Notes under the pieces: model-generated
The model's database searches: none
The model's input: only the letters and a program-made list of their open reading frames with translations
Told to the model about the DNA's origin: nothing
Assembly: GCF_019219065.1 (NCBI RefSeq)
Contig: NZ_JAHUWK010000006.1
Coordinates: 248,001-312,000 of the forward strand
Source of the DNA: Duganella sp. sic0402
GTDB lineage: Bacteria; Pseudomonadota; Gammaproteobacteria; Burkholderiales; Burkholderiaceae_D
Length of the DNA stretch: 64,000 nucleotides
Direction: 5' to 3'
In this document: positions 16,933 to 24,448 of the stretch, piece by piece
How the letters are laid out: every line of letters starts with the position of its first letter
Numbering within the stretch: the stretch's first letter is position 1
Position numbers and translations under genes: made by a program

Positions 16933-18297
16933 TCAGGTCAGCCGGTTTTTTGCCAGCGGTGGATTTTTTGCGAAGTAGCGGCGGATGCCGGTGACGATGG
17001 CGTCCGCCAGTTTGTTCTGGTAATCCTCATCGCGCAGCTTGGCTTCTTCCTCCGGGTTGGAGATGAAGGCGGTCTCGATCAGGATCGATGGAATGTCCGG
17101 CGCTTTCAGCACCGCAAAGCCGGCCTGCTCGACCGAGCCTTTGTGCAGGCGGTTGATGCCGCCGATTTCGCCCAGCACGGCGCGGCCTACTTTCATGCTG
17201 TCGTTGATCTGTGCGGTGGTGGACAGGTCGAGCAGCACGCTGGCCAGTTGCTTGTCGTGATTCTTCAGGTTGACGCCGCCGATGGCGTCGGCCGCGTTCT
17301 CCTTGTCCGCCAGCCAGCGCGCGGCGGTGGAGGTCGCACCTTTTTCCGACAGCACAAACACCGACGAGCCGCGCGCGGTCGGCTGCACAAAGGCGTCGGC
17401 GTGGATAGACACGAACAAATCGGCCTGCACCTTGCGGGCTTTTTCCACGCGTGTGCCGAGCGGGACGAAGTAGTCGCCGTCGCGGGTCAGCATCACGCGG
17501 ATGTTGGGCAGGTCTTCCAGCTTGGTCTTGAGGCGCTTGGCGATGGACAGCACGATGTCTTTTTCGCGGCTGCCGTTGCGGCCCGAGGCACCCGGATCTT
17601 CGCCGCCGTGGCCGGGGTCGAGCGCGATGGTAATCATGCGCACCATCTTGCCCGGCTTCTCGATTTTTTCAGCGGCCTTGGTCTGTGCTTCGGCGATCTT
17701 GACCTGGGCCTTCAGCTCCTCGCGCGGCTCGGCCTTCAGGTCCGGCTTGAGTTCCGCCAGCTGTTCTTTTGGCGTTGGCACGGCCGCCCCATCGGCCGGT
17801 GGCGTGGTCCAGTCGCCTTTTTCGATCATGGCGGCGATAGGATCGACTTCCTTCACCGGATACAGGTCGAAGATCAGCCGGTGCTTGTAAGTGCCAGCTG
17901 GCGGCAGCGTGAACACCTGCGGCTTGATTTCTTCTTTCAGGTCGAACACCAGCCGCACCACGTTGGGCCGGTTCTGGCCCACGCGCACCTGCTTGATGTA
18001 GGGATCGTTGGACTGGATCTTGGCGACCAGGCTTTTCAGCGTCGGATTCAGGTCCAGGCCTTCGATGTCGACCACCATGCGTTCCGGGTCTTTGACGATG
18101 AAGTGCGTGGCTTTGAGGTCGGTATCGTTTTCCAGCGTGACGCGGGTATAGTCGTCGGCCGGCCAGACGCGCACGGCGAGAATTTGCGCGGCATGCGCGC
18201 GCGACGCGGCAGTGACGGAGAGCAGCAGGGTTGCGCCGGCCTTCAGGACGGTGCGGCGGCTCACATGTTGGGAGCGAATTTGAGGCGTTGAAGGCAT
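16933..18297 (-). CDS. amiC: N-acetylmuramoyl-L-alanine amidase, Tat-exported
   Basis: The 454-residue enzyme cleaves the amide between muramic acid and stem peptide during cell separation. It has a Tat signal (SRRTVLKAGATLLL), an N-terminal AMIN domain (about 40-155) for septum targeting, a charged linker and an Amidase_3 catalytic domain from about 220. Zinc and catalytic residues appear in ALDPGHGGEDPGA, the Glu in GSREKDIV, SIHADAF and ILIETAFISN. It overlaps tsaE by 37 bases, as is common in beta- and gammaproteobacteria where tsaE and amiC form an operon. Confidence 0.93.
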   Translation of the reverse strand: MPSTPQIRSQHVSRRTVLKAGATLLLSVTAASRAHAAQILAVRVWPADDYTRVTLENDTDLKATHFIVKDPERMVVDIEGLDLNPTLKSLVAKIQSNDPYIKQVRVGQNRPNVVRLVFDLKEEIKPQVFTLPPAGTYKHRLIFDLYPVKEVDPIAAMIEKGDWTTPPADGAAVPTPKEQLAELKPDLKAEPREELKAQVKIAEAQTKAAEKIEKPGKMVRMITIALDPGHGGEDPGASGRNGSREKDIVLSIAKRLKTKLEDLPNIRVMLTRDGDYFVPLGTRVEKARKVQADLFVSIHADAFVQPTARGSSVFVLSEKGATSTAARWLADKENAADAIGGVNLKNHDKQLASVLLDLSTTAQINDSMKVGRAVLGEIGGINRLHKGSVEQAGFAVLKAPDIPSILIETAFISNPEEEAKLRDEDYQNKLADAIVTGIRRYFAKNPPLAKNRLT

Positions 18298-18746
18298 GAG
18301 TTACCCAAGGCGGTAGACGCCTGCAATTCTACATCACGACCGTGGCCTGACACAGTCAAAAACACATTCAGGTCCGGCGGCGGCAGTACGCCTTCGGCTT
18401 TTTCCGGCCATTCGACGATGCAGATGTTATCCCCGTTGAAGTCTTCACGGAAGCCGGCATCGAGGAATTCTTCCGGGCTGCCCATGCGGTACAGGTCGAA
18501 GTGGATCACGCTGACAGCGCGGCTGTCGAGCTGGATGCTGTATGGTTCGGACAGCGTGTAGGTAGGGCTTTTGACCGTGCCCACGTGGCCGGCGGCGTGC
18601 AATAGTGCGCGGGTGAGGGCGGTTTTGCCGGCGCCCAGATCGCCGTGCAGATGGATCGCCAGGCCGGGCAAGAGCGCGCGCGACAGCGCCGTGCCAAGGG
18701 CGGCGGTGCCTGCTTCGTCGTGTAGATGGGCTGTAAAGTGCTGCAT
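18261..18746 (-). CDS. tsaE: tRNA threonylcarbamoyladenosine biosynthesis ATPase
   Basis: The 161-residue P-loop ATPase works with TsaB, TsaC and TsaD to make t6A at position 37 of ANN-decoding tRNAs. The Walker A is LHGDLGAGKTALTRALL, followed by VKSPTYTLSEPY and the HFDLYRMGSPEEF block with the Walker-B-type acidic residues, then WPEKAEG. I chose the ATG at 18744-18746; a TTG lies one codon upstream. TsaD is encoded elsewhere in this window (44513-45553). It overlaps amiC and diverges from queG. Confidence 0.93.
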   Translation of the reverse strand: MQHFTAHLHDEAGTAALGTALSRALLPGLAIHLHGDLGAGKTALTRALLHAAGHVGTVKSPTYTLSEPYSIQLDSRAVSVIHFDLYRMGSPEEFLDAGFREDFNGDNICIVEWPEKAEGVLPPPDLNVFLTVSGHGRDVELQASTALGNSCLQRLKFAPNM

Positions 18747-18804
18747 CAATTAAAATGTCATGTTGGTTGGATCGCCAGCCATTTTAACCGCTAGCTACGC
18801 CAAG

Positions 18805-19929
18805 ATGTCCCTGTCTGAAACCAATTTAGCCGAACTTGCCCTCAGCATCAAGCGCTGGGGTGTGGAGCTGGGCTTCGCCGAAATCCGTATCACCGACGTC
18901 GACCTGAGTCACGCCGAAGCCGGCCTGCAGGCCTGGCTGGACGCCGGCATGCACGGCGAAATGGACTATATGGCAAGCCACGGCATGAAACGCGCGCGTC
19001 CCGCCGAGCTGGTGCCGGGCACCATCCGCGTGGTCAGCGCACGCATGAACTATCTGCCGAGGGACACGCAAACCGAGGGCGAACATGACTGGCGCGACCG
19101 CGAGGCGGCCCGCCTGGCCGATCCCAATGCGGCGGTGATTTCAGTCTACGCGCGCGGCCGCGACTATCACAAGGTGCTGCGCGCGCGCCTGCAGCAGCTG
19201 GCCGACAAGGTGAAGGCCGAGATCGGCGATTTCGGCTACCGCGTGTTCACCGATTCGGCGCCGGTGATGGAGCTGCCGCTGGCCGAGAAGGCCGGTCTGG
19301 GGTGGCGCGGCAAGCACACCTTGCTGCTGTCGCGCACTGCCGGGTCGATGTTCTTCATGGGCGAATTCCTGGTCGACCTGCCGCTGCCGGTGGACCAGCC
19401 GACCGGCGCGCACTGCGGCCAGTGCAGCTCTTGCATTACCGCCTGCCCGACGCAAGCCATCCTCGGGCCGGGGCGCATGGATGCGCGGCGCTGCATCTCC
19501 TACCTGACCATCGAATTGAAGAATGCGATCCCGCTGGAGTTCCGTCCGCTGATCGGCAACCGCGTCTACGGCTGCGACGATTGCCAGACCGCCTGCCCGT
19601 GGAATAAGTTCGCGCAGCGTGCCGTGCTGCCGGACTTTGACGAGCGCCATGGCCTGGGCAGCGCTTCGATGATCGAATTGTTTGCGTGGACTGAGGAAGA
19701 ATTCAACCGCAATATGGAAGGCAGCCCGATACGCCGCATCGGCCATGAGCGCTGGCTGCGCAATATCGCGGTCGGGCTGGGAAATGCGGCGGCGGCGGGC
19801 GCCAGGGGCGATGCGGCGATCATCGCGGCGCTGGAGGCGCGCCGCGAGCATCCATCCGAGTTAGTGCGCGAGCACGTTGGCTGGGCGCTGGCGCAGCATC
19901 AGCACGGCGACCACGCCCCACACGACTAA
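18805..19929 (+). CDS. queG: Epoxyqueuosine reductase
   Basis: The 374-residue B12-dependent enzyme makes the last step of queuosine formation in tRNA. Two 4Fe-4S motifs are clear: CGQCSSCITACPTQAI and GCDDCQTACPWN. The cobalamin-binding region (FTDSAPVMELPLAEKAGLGW) and the C-terminal HEAT-like tail are also present. An upstream ATG at 18760 would extend the start, but MSLSETNL at 18805 fits the family better and a TAAAAT -10-like box lies at 18751. The C-terminal 69 bases overlap the convergent CPBP gene, unusual for such a conserved enzyme. Confidence 0.93.
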   Translation: MSLSETNLAELALSIKRWGVELGFAEIRITDVDLSHAEAGLQAWLDAGMHGEMDYMASHGMKRARPAELVPGTIRVVSARMNYLPRDTQTEGEHDWRDREAARLADPNAAVISVYARGRDYHKVLRARLQQLADKVKAEIGDFGYRVFTDSAPVMELPLAEKAGLGWRGKHTLLLSRTAGSMFFMGEFLVDLPLPVDQPTGAHCGQCSSCITACPTQAILGPGRMDARRCISYLTIELKNAIPLEFRPLIGNRVYGCDDCQTACPWNKFAQRAVLPDFDERHGLGSASMIELFAWTEEEFNRNMEGSPIRRIGHERWLRNIAVGLGNAAAAGARGDAAIIAALEARREHPSELVREHVGWALAQHQHGDHAPHD

Positions 19930-20709
19930 GGTCACCACCGAGGCTTCCACGCCGTAGCTGCCGCCGGTCAGCCATTCCGGGCCGGAGGTGCTCACTTGCA
20001 GCCAGCCGCGCGCTGCGTGGCCCGACACCGGCGCCGCAAACAGGCCGTCGTAGGTGGAGTTCCAGGCGAAGTGTGCGCCGATCGGCAGCCACACGCGGCG
20101 CGTTTTCATATAGCAGGCGCTGAACACCAGCGAAGCGATGCAGGTCATGGCGATGCCCATCACGCTGACATTGTCGTTCGACAGGTGGGCCAGCGCGAAC
20201 AGCAGCATCGAGGCGACCAGTGCGGCGCGCGTGCCCCAGCGTTGTTCGACGATGCGGAACGCCACCGCGCGGAACATGATCTCTTCAAAAAATGCCACCA
20301 TGATTTGCTCCGGCACGGACTTCAGCAAGAAGCCAAAGCTGTCGCTGCTGCCGGTGATGGTGAAGGCGCCGGCGGCGGCAAGCATGCCGGCCACCGTCAG
20401 GCCCAGTGCCGCGCCGAGCGCCACGCCGATGCCGGTTTCCCGCGCCGCGCCATGCAGCGACAATTCGCTGGGCTGGCGTTTTTCAGTGGTGATGACGAAC
20501 CAGCGGTAGGCGGCCACGCTCAGCACGGTCGCCAGCAGCATCGGCCATACGACGCGCAGTGGCTTGGGGACCAGGATATCCGCCAGCAGCATGGTCAGCG
20601 TGATCGGCAGCACCGTGGCGAGGATGCCCAGCACCACGCGGGCGGCGGGATGCGCGAACAGGCGCGAAAAGAACGAAGGGAAGGGGCGAACAGCGTGGGC
20701 GATGCTCAT
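19861..20709 (-). CDS. CPBP-family intramembrane protease (CAAX-like)
   Basis: The 282-residue membrane protein has about eight hydrophobic segments and the CPBP motifs: paired Glu in FFEEIMFR, FALAHLSN with the His, and HFAWNS near the end. These form the glutamate/histidine site of the ABI/CAAX protease family, which includes bacteriocin self-immunity and signalling proteases. Its start overlaps the marR stop by 4 bases, so the two are one transcript and the MarR protein probably regulates it. Its end overlaps queG. Confidence 0.85.
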   Translation of the reverse strand: MSIAHAVRPFPSFFSRLFAHPAARVVLGILATVLPITLTMLLADILVPKPLRVVWPMLLATVLSVAAYRWFVITTEKRQPSELSLHGAARETGIGVALGAALGLTVAGMLAAAGAFTITGSSDSFGFLLKSVPEQIMVAFFEEIMFRAVAFRIVEQRWGTRAALVASMLLFALAHLSNDNVSVMGIAMTCIASLVFSACYMKTRRVWLPIGAHFAWNSTYDGLFAAPVSGHAARGWLQVSTSGPEWLTGGSYGVEASVVTLVVWGVVAVLMLRQRPANVLAH

Positions 20710-21188
20710 GATGCCTCCTTATTGCTGGTGATGGCGGTACGCGCGCTGCGTATGCGTTCGCCGAATGGTTGGTTCTGCAGCGCGGTGATGGCCGCCGCCA
20801 GGGCTTCGGACAAAGGGTAGGGCAGGTCGCCATCGAGGCTGTCGGCGGCGGCGCGCGTGGCTTGCCAGCACAGGCGCAGCTGCGGCAGCAGTTGCTGGCC
20901 GCGCGCGCTGAGGCGGATCACCTTCTGGCGCGCGTCGCGTTCGCCGGGGGCGGCGTCCAGCAGGCCTTCCTTGATCATCAGCGCCACCGTTTGCGTGGCG
21001 GCCGGCTGGGTGATGCCGGCCGCTACCGCGATCTGGCTGACGGTATGCGGCTGGCCGCCTTCCAGCGCCCGCATGACCGGCGTGTAGCGCGGGCGGTAAT
21101 CGATGCCGGCTTCCTCGTAGGAGGCGCTGACGGCGCCGTCCAGCAAGTCGATCAGATGGCGCAATTGGGTTCCAAGTCCTTGTCTCAT
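20706..21188 (-). CDS. MarR-family transcriptional regulator
   Basis: The 160-residue product has a winged helix-turn-helix: SQIAVAAGITQPAATQTVALMIKEGLL with the recognition helix and a wing (RDARQKVIRLSARG). MarR proteins usually repress their own and a neighbouring gene and release DNA on binding a small ligand. A perfect 22-bp palindrome at 21205-21226 lies just upstream of this start, an almost certain operator. It is coupled to the CPBP protease gene. Confidence 0.9.
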   Translation of the reverse strand: MRQGLGTQLRHLIDLLDGAVSASYEEAGIDYRPRYTPVMRALEGGQPHTVSQIAVAAGITQPAATQTVALMIKEGLLDAAPGERDARQKVIRLSARGQQLLPQLRLCWQATRAAADSLDGDLPYPLSEALAAAITALQNQPFGERIRSARTAITSNKEAS

Positions 21189-21204
21189 GGTTTAACTGTA
21201 ACAC

Positions 21205-21226
21205 AATACATAAGCGCTTATGTATT
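21205..21226. promoter_or_regulatory. Perfect 22-bp palindrome, predicted MarR operator
   Basis: Each half reads AATACATAAGC, giving an uninterrupted 22-bp inverted repeat between marR (start 21188, minus) and the DUF885 gene (start 21277, plus). Length and symmetry fit a MarR dimer site. It lies just upstream of a TATAAT box at 21245-21250, where it would cover the -35 region of the rightward promoter and the leftward marR promoter. Confidence 0.82.
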
Positions 21227-21244
21227 TATTTTTTCGCCTGCTTT

Positions 21245-21250
21245 GTATAA
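21245..21250 (+). promoter_or_regulatory. -10 box of the DUF885 gene promoter
   Basis: A consensus TATAAT lies 27 bases before the DUF885 start codon. The matching -35 region is weak and overlaps the right edge of the 21205-21226 palindrome, so the MarR protein is likely to repress this promoter. Confidence 0.6.
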
Positions 21251-21276
21251 TCGCCACACATCAATCAGGAGGCACA

Positions 21277-23028
21277 ATGAATGCAAAACTCTTCGCGCTG
21301 CTGGCGGGCGCATCCCTGAGCCTGGCCGCGCATGGCGTGGACTTCGACGGCTGGGCCGACAAGGTCGCCGCCGCCAAGGTGCGCAATGATCCGGAGCAGG
21401 CGACGCTGAAGCAGTACTTCGGCGCCGCCGAGCAGGATGGCCTGGACCGCAAGCTGACGCCGAACACGGTGGTGTTCCGCGCGGCCGAAGTGGCGGAGGC
21501 GAAGAAGTCGCTGGCGCAGCTGTCCAGGATCGACCAGTCCAGGCTGACGCCGCAGCAGCGCGCCAGCGCGGCGACCATCGCCTGGAGCTTGCAGGGCACG
21601 GTAGATGGCTATCCTTACCGCGACTACAACTTTGTGTTCAACCAGTTCACCGGCCTGCATGTGCAGATCGTGAACTTCCTGTCGCAGCAGCATCCGATCC
21701 GCAACCGCCGCGACATCGAGAACTACCTGGTGCGGCTGAACGCGGTGGCGGGCAAGATCGATACCGGCATCGTGCAGGCGCGCGGTGCGGCGGCCAATGG
21801 CATCCTGATGCCGACCTTTATCACCCAGGCGTCGATCGGCCAGCTGGACCGCTTCCTGGACGGCGCGCCGGAGAAGAATGTGTTTGTGGCGTCGCTGGTG
21901 CAGCGCATGGCGAACGTGAAGGATCTGCCGGCCGATCAGCAGGCCAGGTTTGCGGCGGAGGCCACCACCATCGTCACGCGCGCCATCATTCCGGTGTTCC
22001 AGCGCACCCGCGCGCTGCTGCAGGAGCAGCTGCCGAAGACCAATAACGATGCAGGCCTGTGGCGTTTACCGAACGGCGACAAGGCCTACGCGGTGCTGCT
22101 GCGCCAAATGACATCCACCGATTACACGCCGCAGCAGATCCACGAGATCGGCCTGCGTGAAGTGGCGCGCATCGAGAAGGAGATGAATGGTCTGCTGGTG
22201 TCGATTGGCTACACCGACGGCACGATCAAGCAGCGCATGGAGAAGCTGGAGCAGGACCAGCAGCCGAAGGAAGCGGACCCGCGTCCGCAGTTGCTGGCGC
22301 GCTATGCCGAGCTGCTGCGCGATTCCGAAGTGCGCGCGAAAGACCTGTTCGACATCACGCCGAAAGCGCCGGTGGAAGTGCGCCGCGAGCCGCTGTTCAC
22401 CGAGAAGACGGCAGCCGCGCATTACACTGGTCCGGCCAAGGATGGCACGCGGCCTGGCATCTTCTGGGCGCCGATGCCGGGACCGGTGTTCCGCATCGTT
22501 GGCATGCGCACGCTGGTGTACCACGAAGGCGTGCCGGGCCACCACTTCCAGGTCGCGCTACAGCAGGAAAACACCGGCTTGCCGCGCTATCGCCGTGACC
22601 GCGTGTTCGGCGTCGGCTCGGCTTATGGCGAAGGCTGGGCGCTGTATGCCGAGCAGCTGGCGGCAGAAAACGGCTGGTATGGCGATGATGTGGTTGGCCG
22701 TCTGGGCCAGCTGGACGCGGAACTGTTCCGCGCGCGCCGGCTGGTAGTGGACACCGGCCTGCACGCGATGAAGTGGACGCGCCAGCAGGGTATCGACTAC
22801 GGCATCGCGCCGGCGGAGGTGGACCGTTATGTGGTGATGCCGGGACAGGCCTGCTCGTACAAGATCGGCATGATCCGCATCCTCGATCTGCGCGCCAAGG
22901 CACAGCAGGCGCTGGGCGCCAAGTTCAACATCAAAGCCTTCCACAACACCGTGCTGGAAACCGGCAACGTGCCGCTGTCGGTGCTGGAAAAGGTGATCGA
23001 TGAATGGATTGCTACGCAGAAGGGCTAA
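21277..23028 (+). CDS. DUF885-family zinc metallopeptidase-like protein, exported
   Basis: The 583-residue product starts at the ATG behind CAGGAGG and has a signal peptide (cut near LAAHG). The DUF885 zinc site is present as VYHEGVPGHHFQVAL, an HE...GHH motif, with GEGWALYAEQLA downstream supplying the further Glu ligand. These periplasmic proteins are thought to be peptidases, with the substrate unknown. Its promoter overlaps a palindrome shared with divergent marR, so it is probably part of the MarR regulon. Confidence 0.85.
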   Translation: MNAKLFALLAGASLSLAAHGVDFDGWADKVAAAKVRNDPEQATLKQYFGAAEQDGLDRKLTPNTVVFRAAEVAEAKKSLAQLSRIDQSRLTPQQRASAATIAWSLQGTVDGYPYRDYNFVFNQFTGLHVQIVNFLSQQHPIRNRRDIENYLVRLNAVAGKIDTGIVQARGAAANGILMPTFITQASIGQLDRFLDGAPEKNVFVASLVQRMANVKDLPADQQARFAAEATTIVTRAIIPVFQRTRALLQEQLPKTNNDAGLWRLPNGDKAYAVLLRQMTSTDYTPQQIHEIGLREVARIEKEMNGLLVSIGYTDGTIKQRMEKLEQDQQPKEADPRPQLLARYAELLRDSEVRAKDLFDITPKAPVEVRREPLFTEKTAAAHYTGPAKDGTRPGIFWAPMPGPVFRIVGMRTLVYHEGVPGHHFQVALQQENTGLPRYRRDRVFGVGSAYGEGWALYAEQLAAENGWYGDDVVGRLGQLDAELFRARRLVVDTGLHAMKWTRQQGIDYGIAPAEVDRYVVMPGQACSYKIGMIRILDLRAKAQQALGAKFNIKAFHNTVLETGNVPLSVLEKVIDEWIATQKG

Positions 23029-23247
23029 TTACTTCTTCGCTTTAGTTCGCCACAGCGGGTGCCGGTGTGGCGCGGCCAGAACACGAACGGATTGTTGAGG
23101 CAGTATTTTCCAAAGGGGCGCGATTTGTCGAATGTATCTCAGGGAGCGCTCGACACGCCGGCTCAACGATTTGAACGATATGTTGCGCCGACCGGTTGAA
23201 TCCGCCGCCGAACACGGCCAATCTGTAACGATCAGTGAACACAACAT
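23029..23247. other. Intergenic region, no clear gene
   Basis: Between the DUF885 gene and the convergent nucleotidyltransferase-like gene there are 219 bases. A plus-strand reading frame at 23132-23251 (39 codons, starting MYLRERSTRRLNDLN and ending VTISEHNI) vaguely resembles a small antitoxin remnant, but has no ribosome site I trust. I do not call it a gene. Confidence 0.3.
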
Positions 23248-23841
23248 CTAAGCTGTCCTGGACGCTGGTAGCGCACTGGCCTCCTTGGTTAGAAGCCATG
23301 GCCAGCGAGAACGATACGAGGCCACCTTGGCTTCAAAAAGCGCTGAATGCGGAGTCAGCGAGTTCATGCTCAGCATGCCGTCGTAAAGCAGTTGCAGCCC
23401 ATTCGGGGCATAGATGGCATCGGGTCTCGCCCCTACACAAGTGGCGGGGATGAGGAACCTGTCGATTCCATCACGCGCACTGCGAAGCGGCGGGTATGGA
23501 TGGCCGAAGTATGACTCGTACCACGTATGTACCCGGGCCTGGTTGCTAACTTCAATCGGCACCATCAGGTCGGCCAATACTTCCTCAACCCGTTCTTGCA
23601 CGCGACGTTCACCTTTTTCGCTCAGGTCACTGGCGTCGAAATAAAATAAATCGTAGTCCTTGATATCCGCATCAGGAGCGCGCCCGGCTTGTATATTCCA
23701 CACCGTCTGAAATAAGCAGCCAGCGACCAACCAACCATCCGGAAGCGCTAAAGCCTCCCAACGCTCAAGAATTACCCGGTTGTTATCGTTGCTGAGTATG
23801 TCCGAGCGAAATTTTTCTTGCATATTTTTTAATCGCGCCAT
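23248..23841 (-). CDS. Nucleotidyltransferase-like protein (NTP_transf_6/DUF925 type)
   Basis: The 197-residue product has the minimal nucleotidyltransferase pattern: LVAGCLFQTVWNI followed by DIKDYDLFYFDASDL with the paired catalytic Asp, then a later VEVSNQARVHTWYESYFG segment and a CVGAR block. This matches the PF06042 group, whose substrate is unknown. The ATG at 23839-23841 is taken; a GTG precedes it. It lies upstream of the convergent DUF885 gene and is not obviously linked to the two-component genes behind it. Confidence 0.75.
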   Translation of the reverse strand: MARLKNMQEKFRSDILSNDNNRVILERWEALALPDGWLVAGCLFQTVWNIQAGRAPDADIKDYDLFYFDASDLSEKGERRVQERVEEVLADLMVPIEVSNQARVHTWYESYFGHPYPPLRSARDGIDRFLIPATCVGARPDAIYAPNGLQLLYDGMLSMNSLTPHSALFEAKVASYRSRWPWLLTKEASALPASRTA

Positions 23842-23860
23842 CACGGTGAGTGATGATCGT

Positions 23861-24448
23861 CTACTTCAGCAAACCGGCCAGCTCGACGGCGGTTTTGACT
23901 TGCATTTTGTCGAAGATGTGGGCGCGGTGGACTTCGACGGTGCGCATGCTGATGCCCAGCTGATCGGCCACCACCTTGTTCATTTTGCCGGCCAGGATCA
24001 GGTCCAGCACTTCGCGTTCGCGGGTTGACAGTGTCGCCAGGCGGGCGTGGACGGCGGCGGTTTCGCCGGCGCTGCGCGAGTTGGCCAGCGCTTCCTGCAC
24101 GCGGTCCATCAGCTGGTTGTCGTTGAACGGCTTTTCGCAGAAATCGAAGGCGCCGCGTTTCAGCGTGTCCACCGCCATCGGCACGTCGCCGTGGCCGGTC
24201 AGGAAAATTACCGGCATGCGCTGCGCCACGCCGCGCGCCAGCAGCTGGTCGAATACGGCCACGCCGTTCATGTCCGGCATGCGCACGTCCAGCAGCACGC
24301 AGTCGCCATCGGCGTCGAATTCGCCTTTATCGATCTGTTGCAGGAAAGCGGTGCCCGATTCGTAGGCGCGCGCCGGAATCCCACGGGAAGTGGCCAGCCA
24401 GGTCAGCGCGTCGCGCACGACCGCTTCATCGTCGACGATATGCAGCAT
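23861..24448 (-). CDS. FixJ/NarL-type response regulator (DctR-like)
   Basis: The 195-residue product has a receiver domain with the acidic pocket (HIVDDE), phospho-acceptor in VLLDVRMPDMNG, conserved Thr/Lys (FLTGHGD, CEKPF) and a C-terminal LuxR-type helix-turn-helix (LSTREREVLDLILAGKMNKVVADQLGISMRTVEVHRAHI). It abuts the sensor kinase gene at 24449 and is co-transcribed with it. The adjacent divergent TRAP genes make a dicarboxylate-responsive activator likely. A perfect palindrome at 26506-26523 upstream of dctP is its likely binding site. Confidence 0.9.
   Translation of the reverse strand: MLHIVDDEAVVRDALTWLATSRGIPARAYESGTAFLQQIDKGEFDADGDCVLLDVRMPDMNGVAVFDQLLARGVAQRMPVIFLTGHGDVPMAVDTLKRGAFDFCEKPFNDNQLMDRVQEALANSRSAGETAAVHARLATLSTREREVLDLILAGKMNKVVADQLGISMRTVEVHRAHIFDKMQVKTAVELAGLLK

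Noticed and set aside
23132..23251. 39-codon antitoxin-like frame
   Set aside because: No ribosome site, overlaps the convergent nucleotidyltransferase-like gene, and the resemblance is too short to support.
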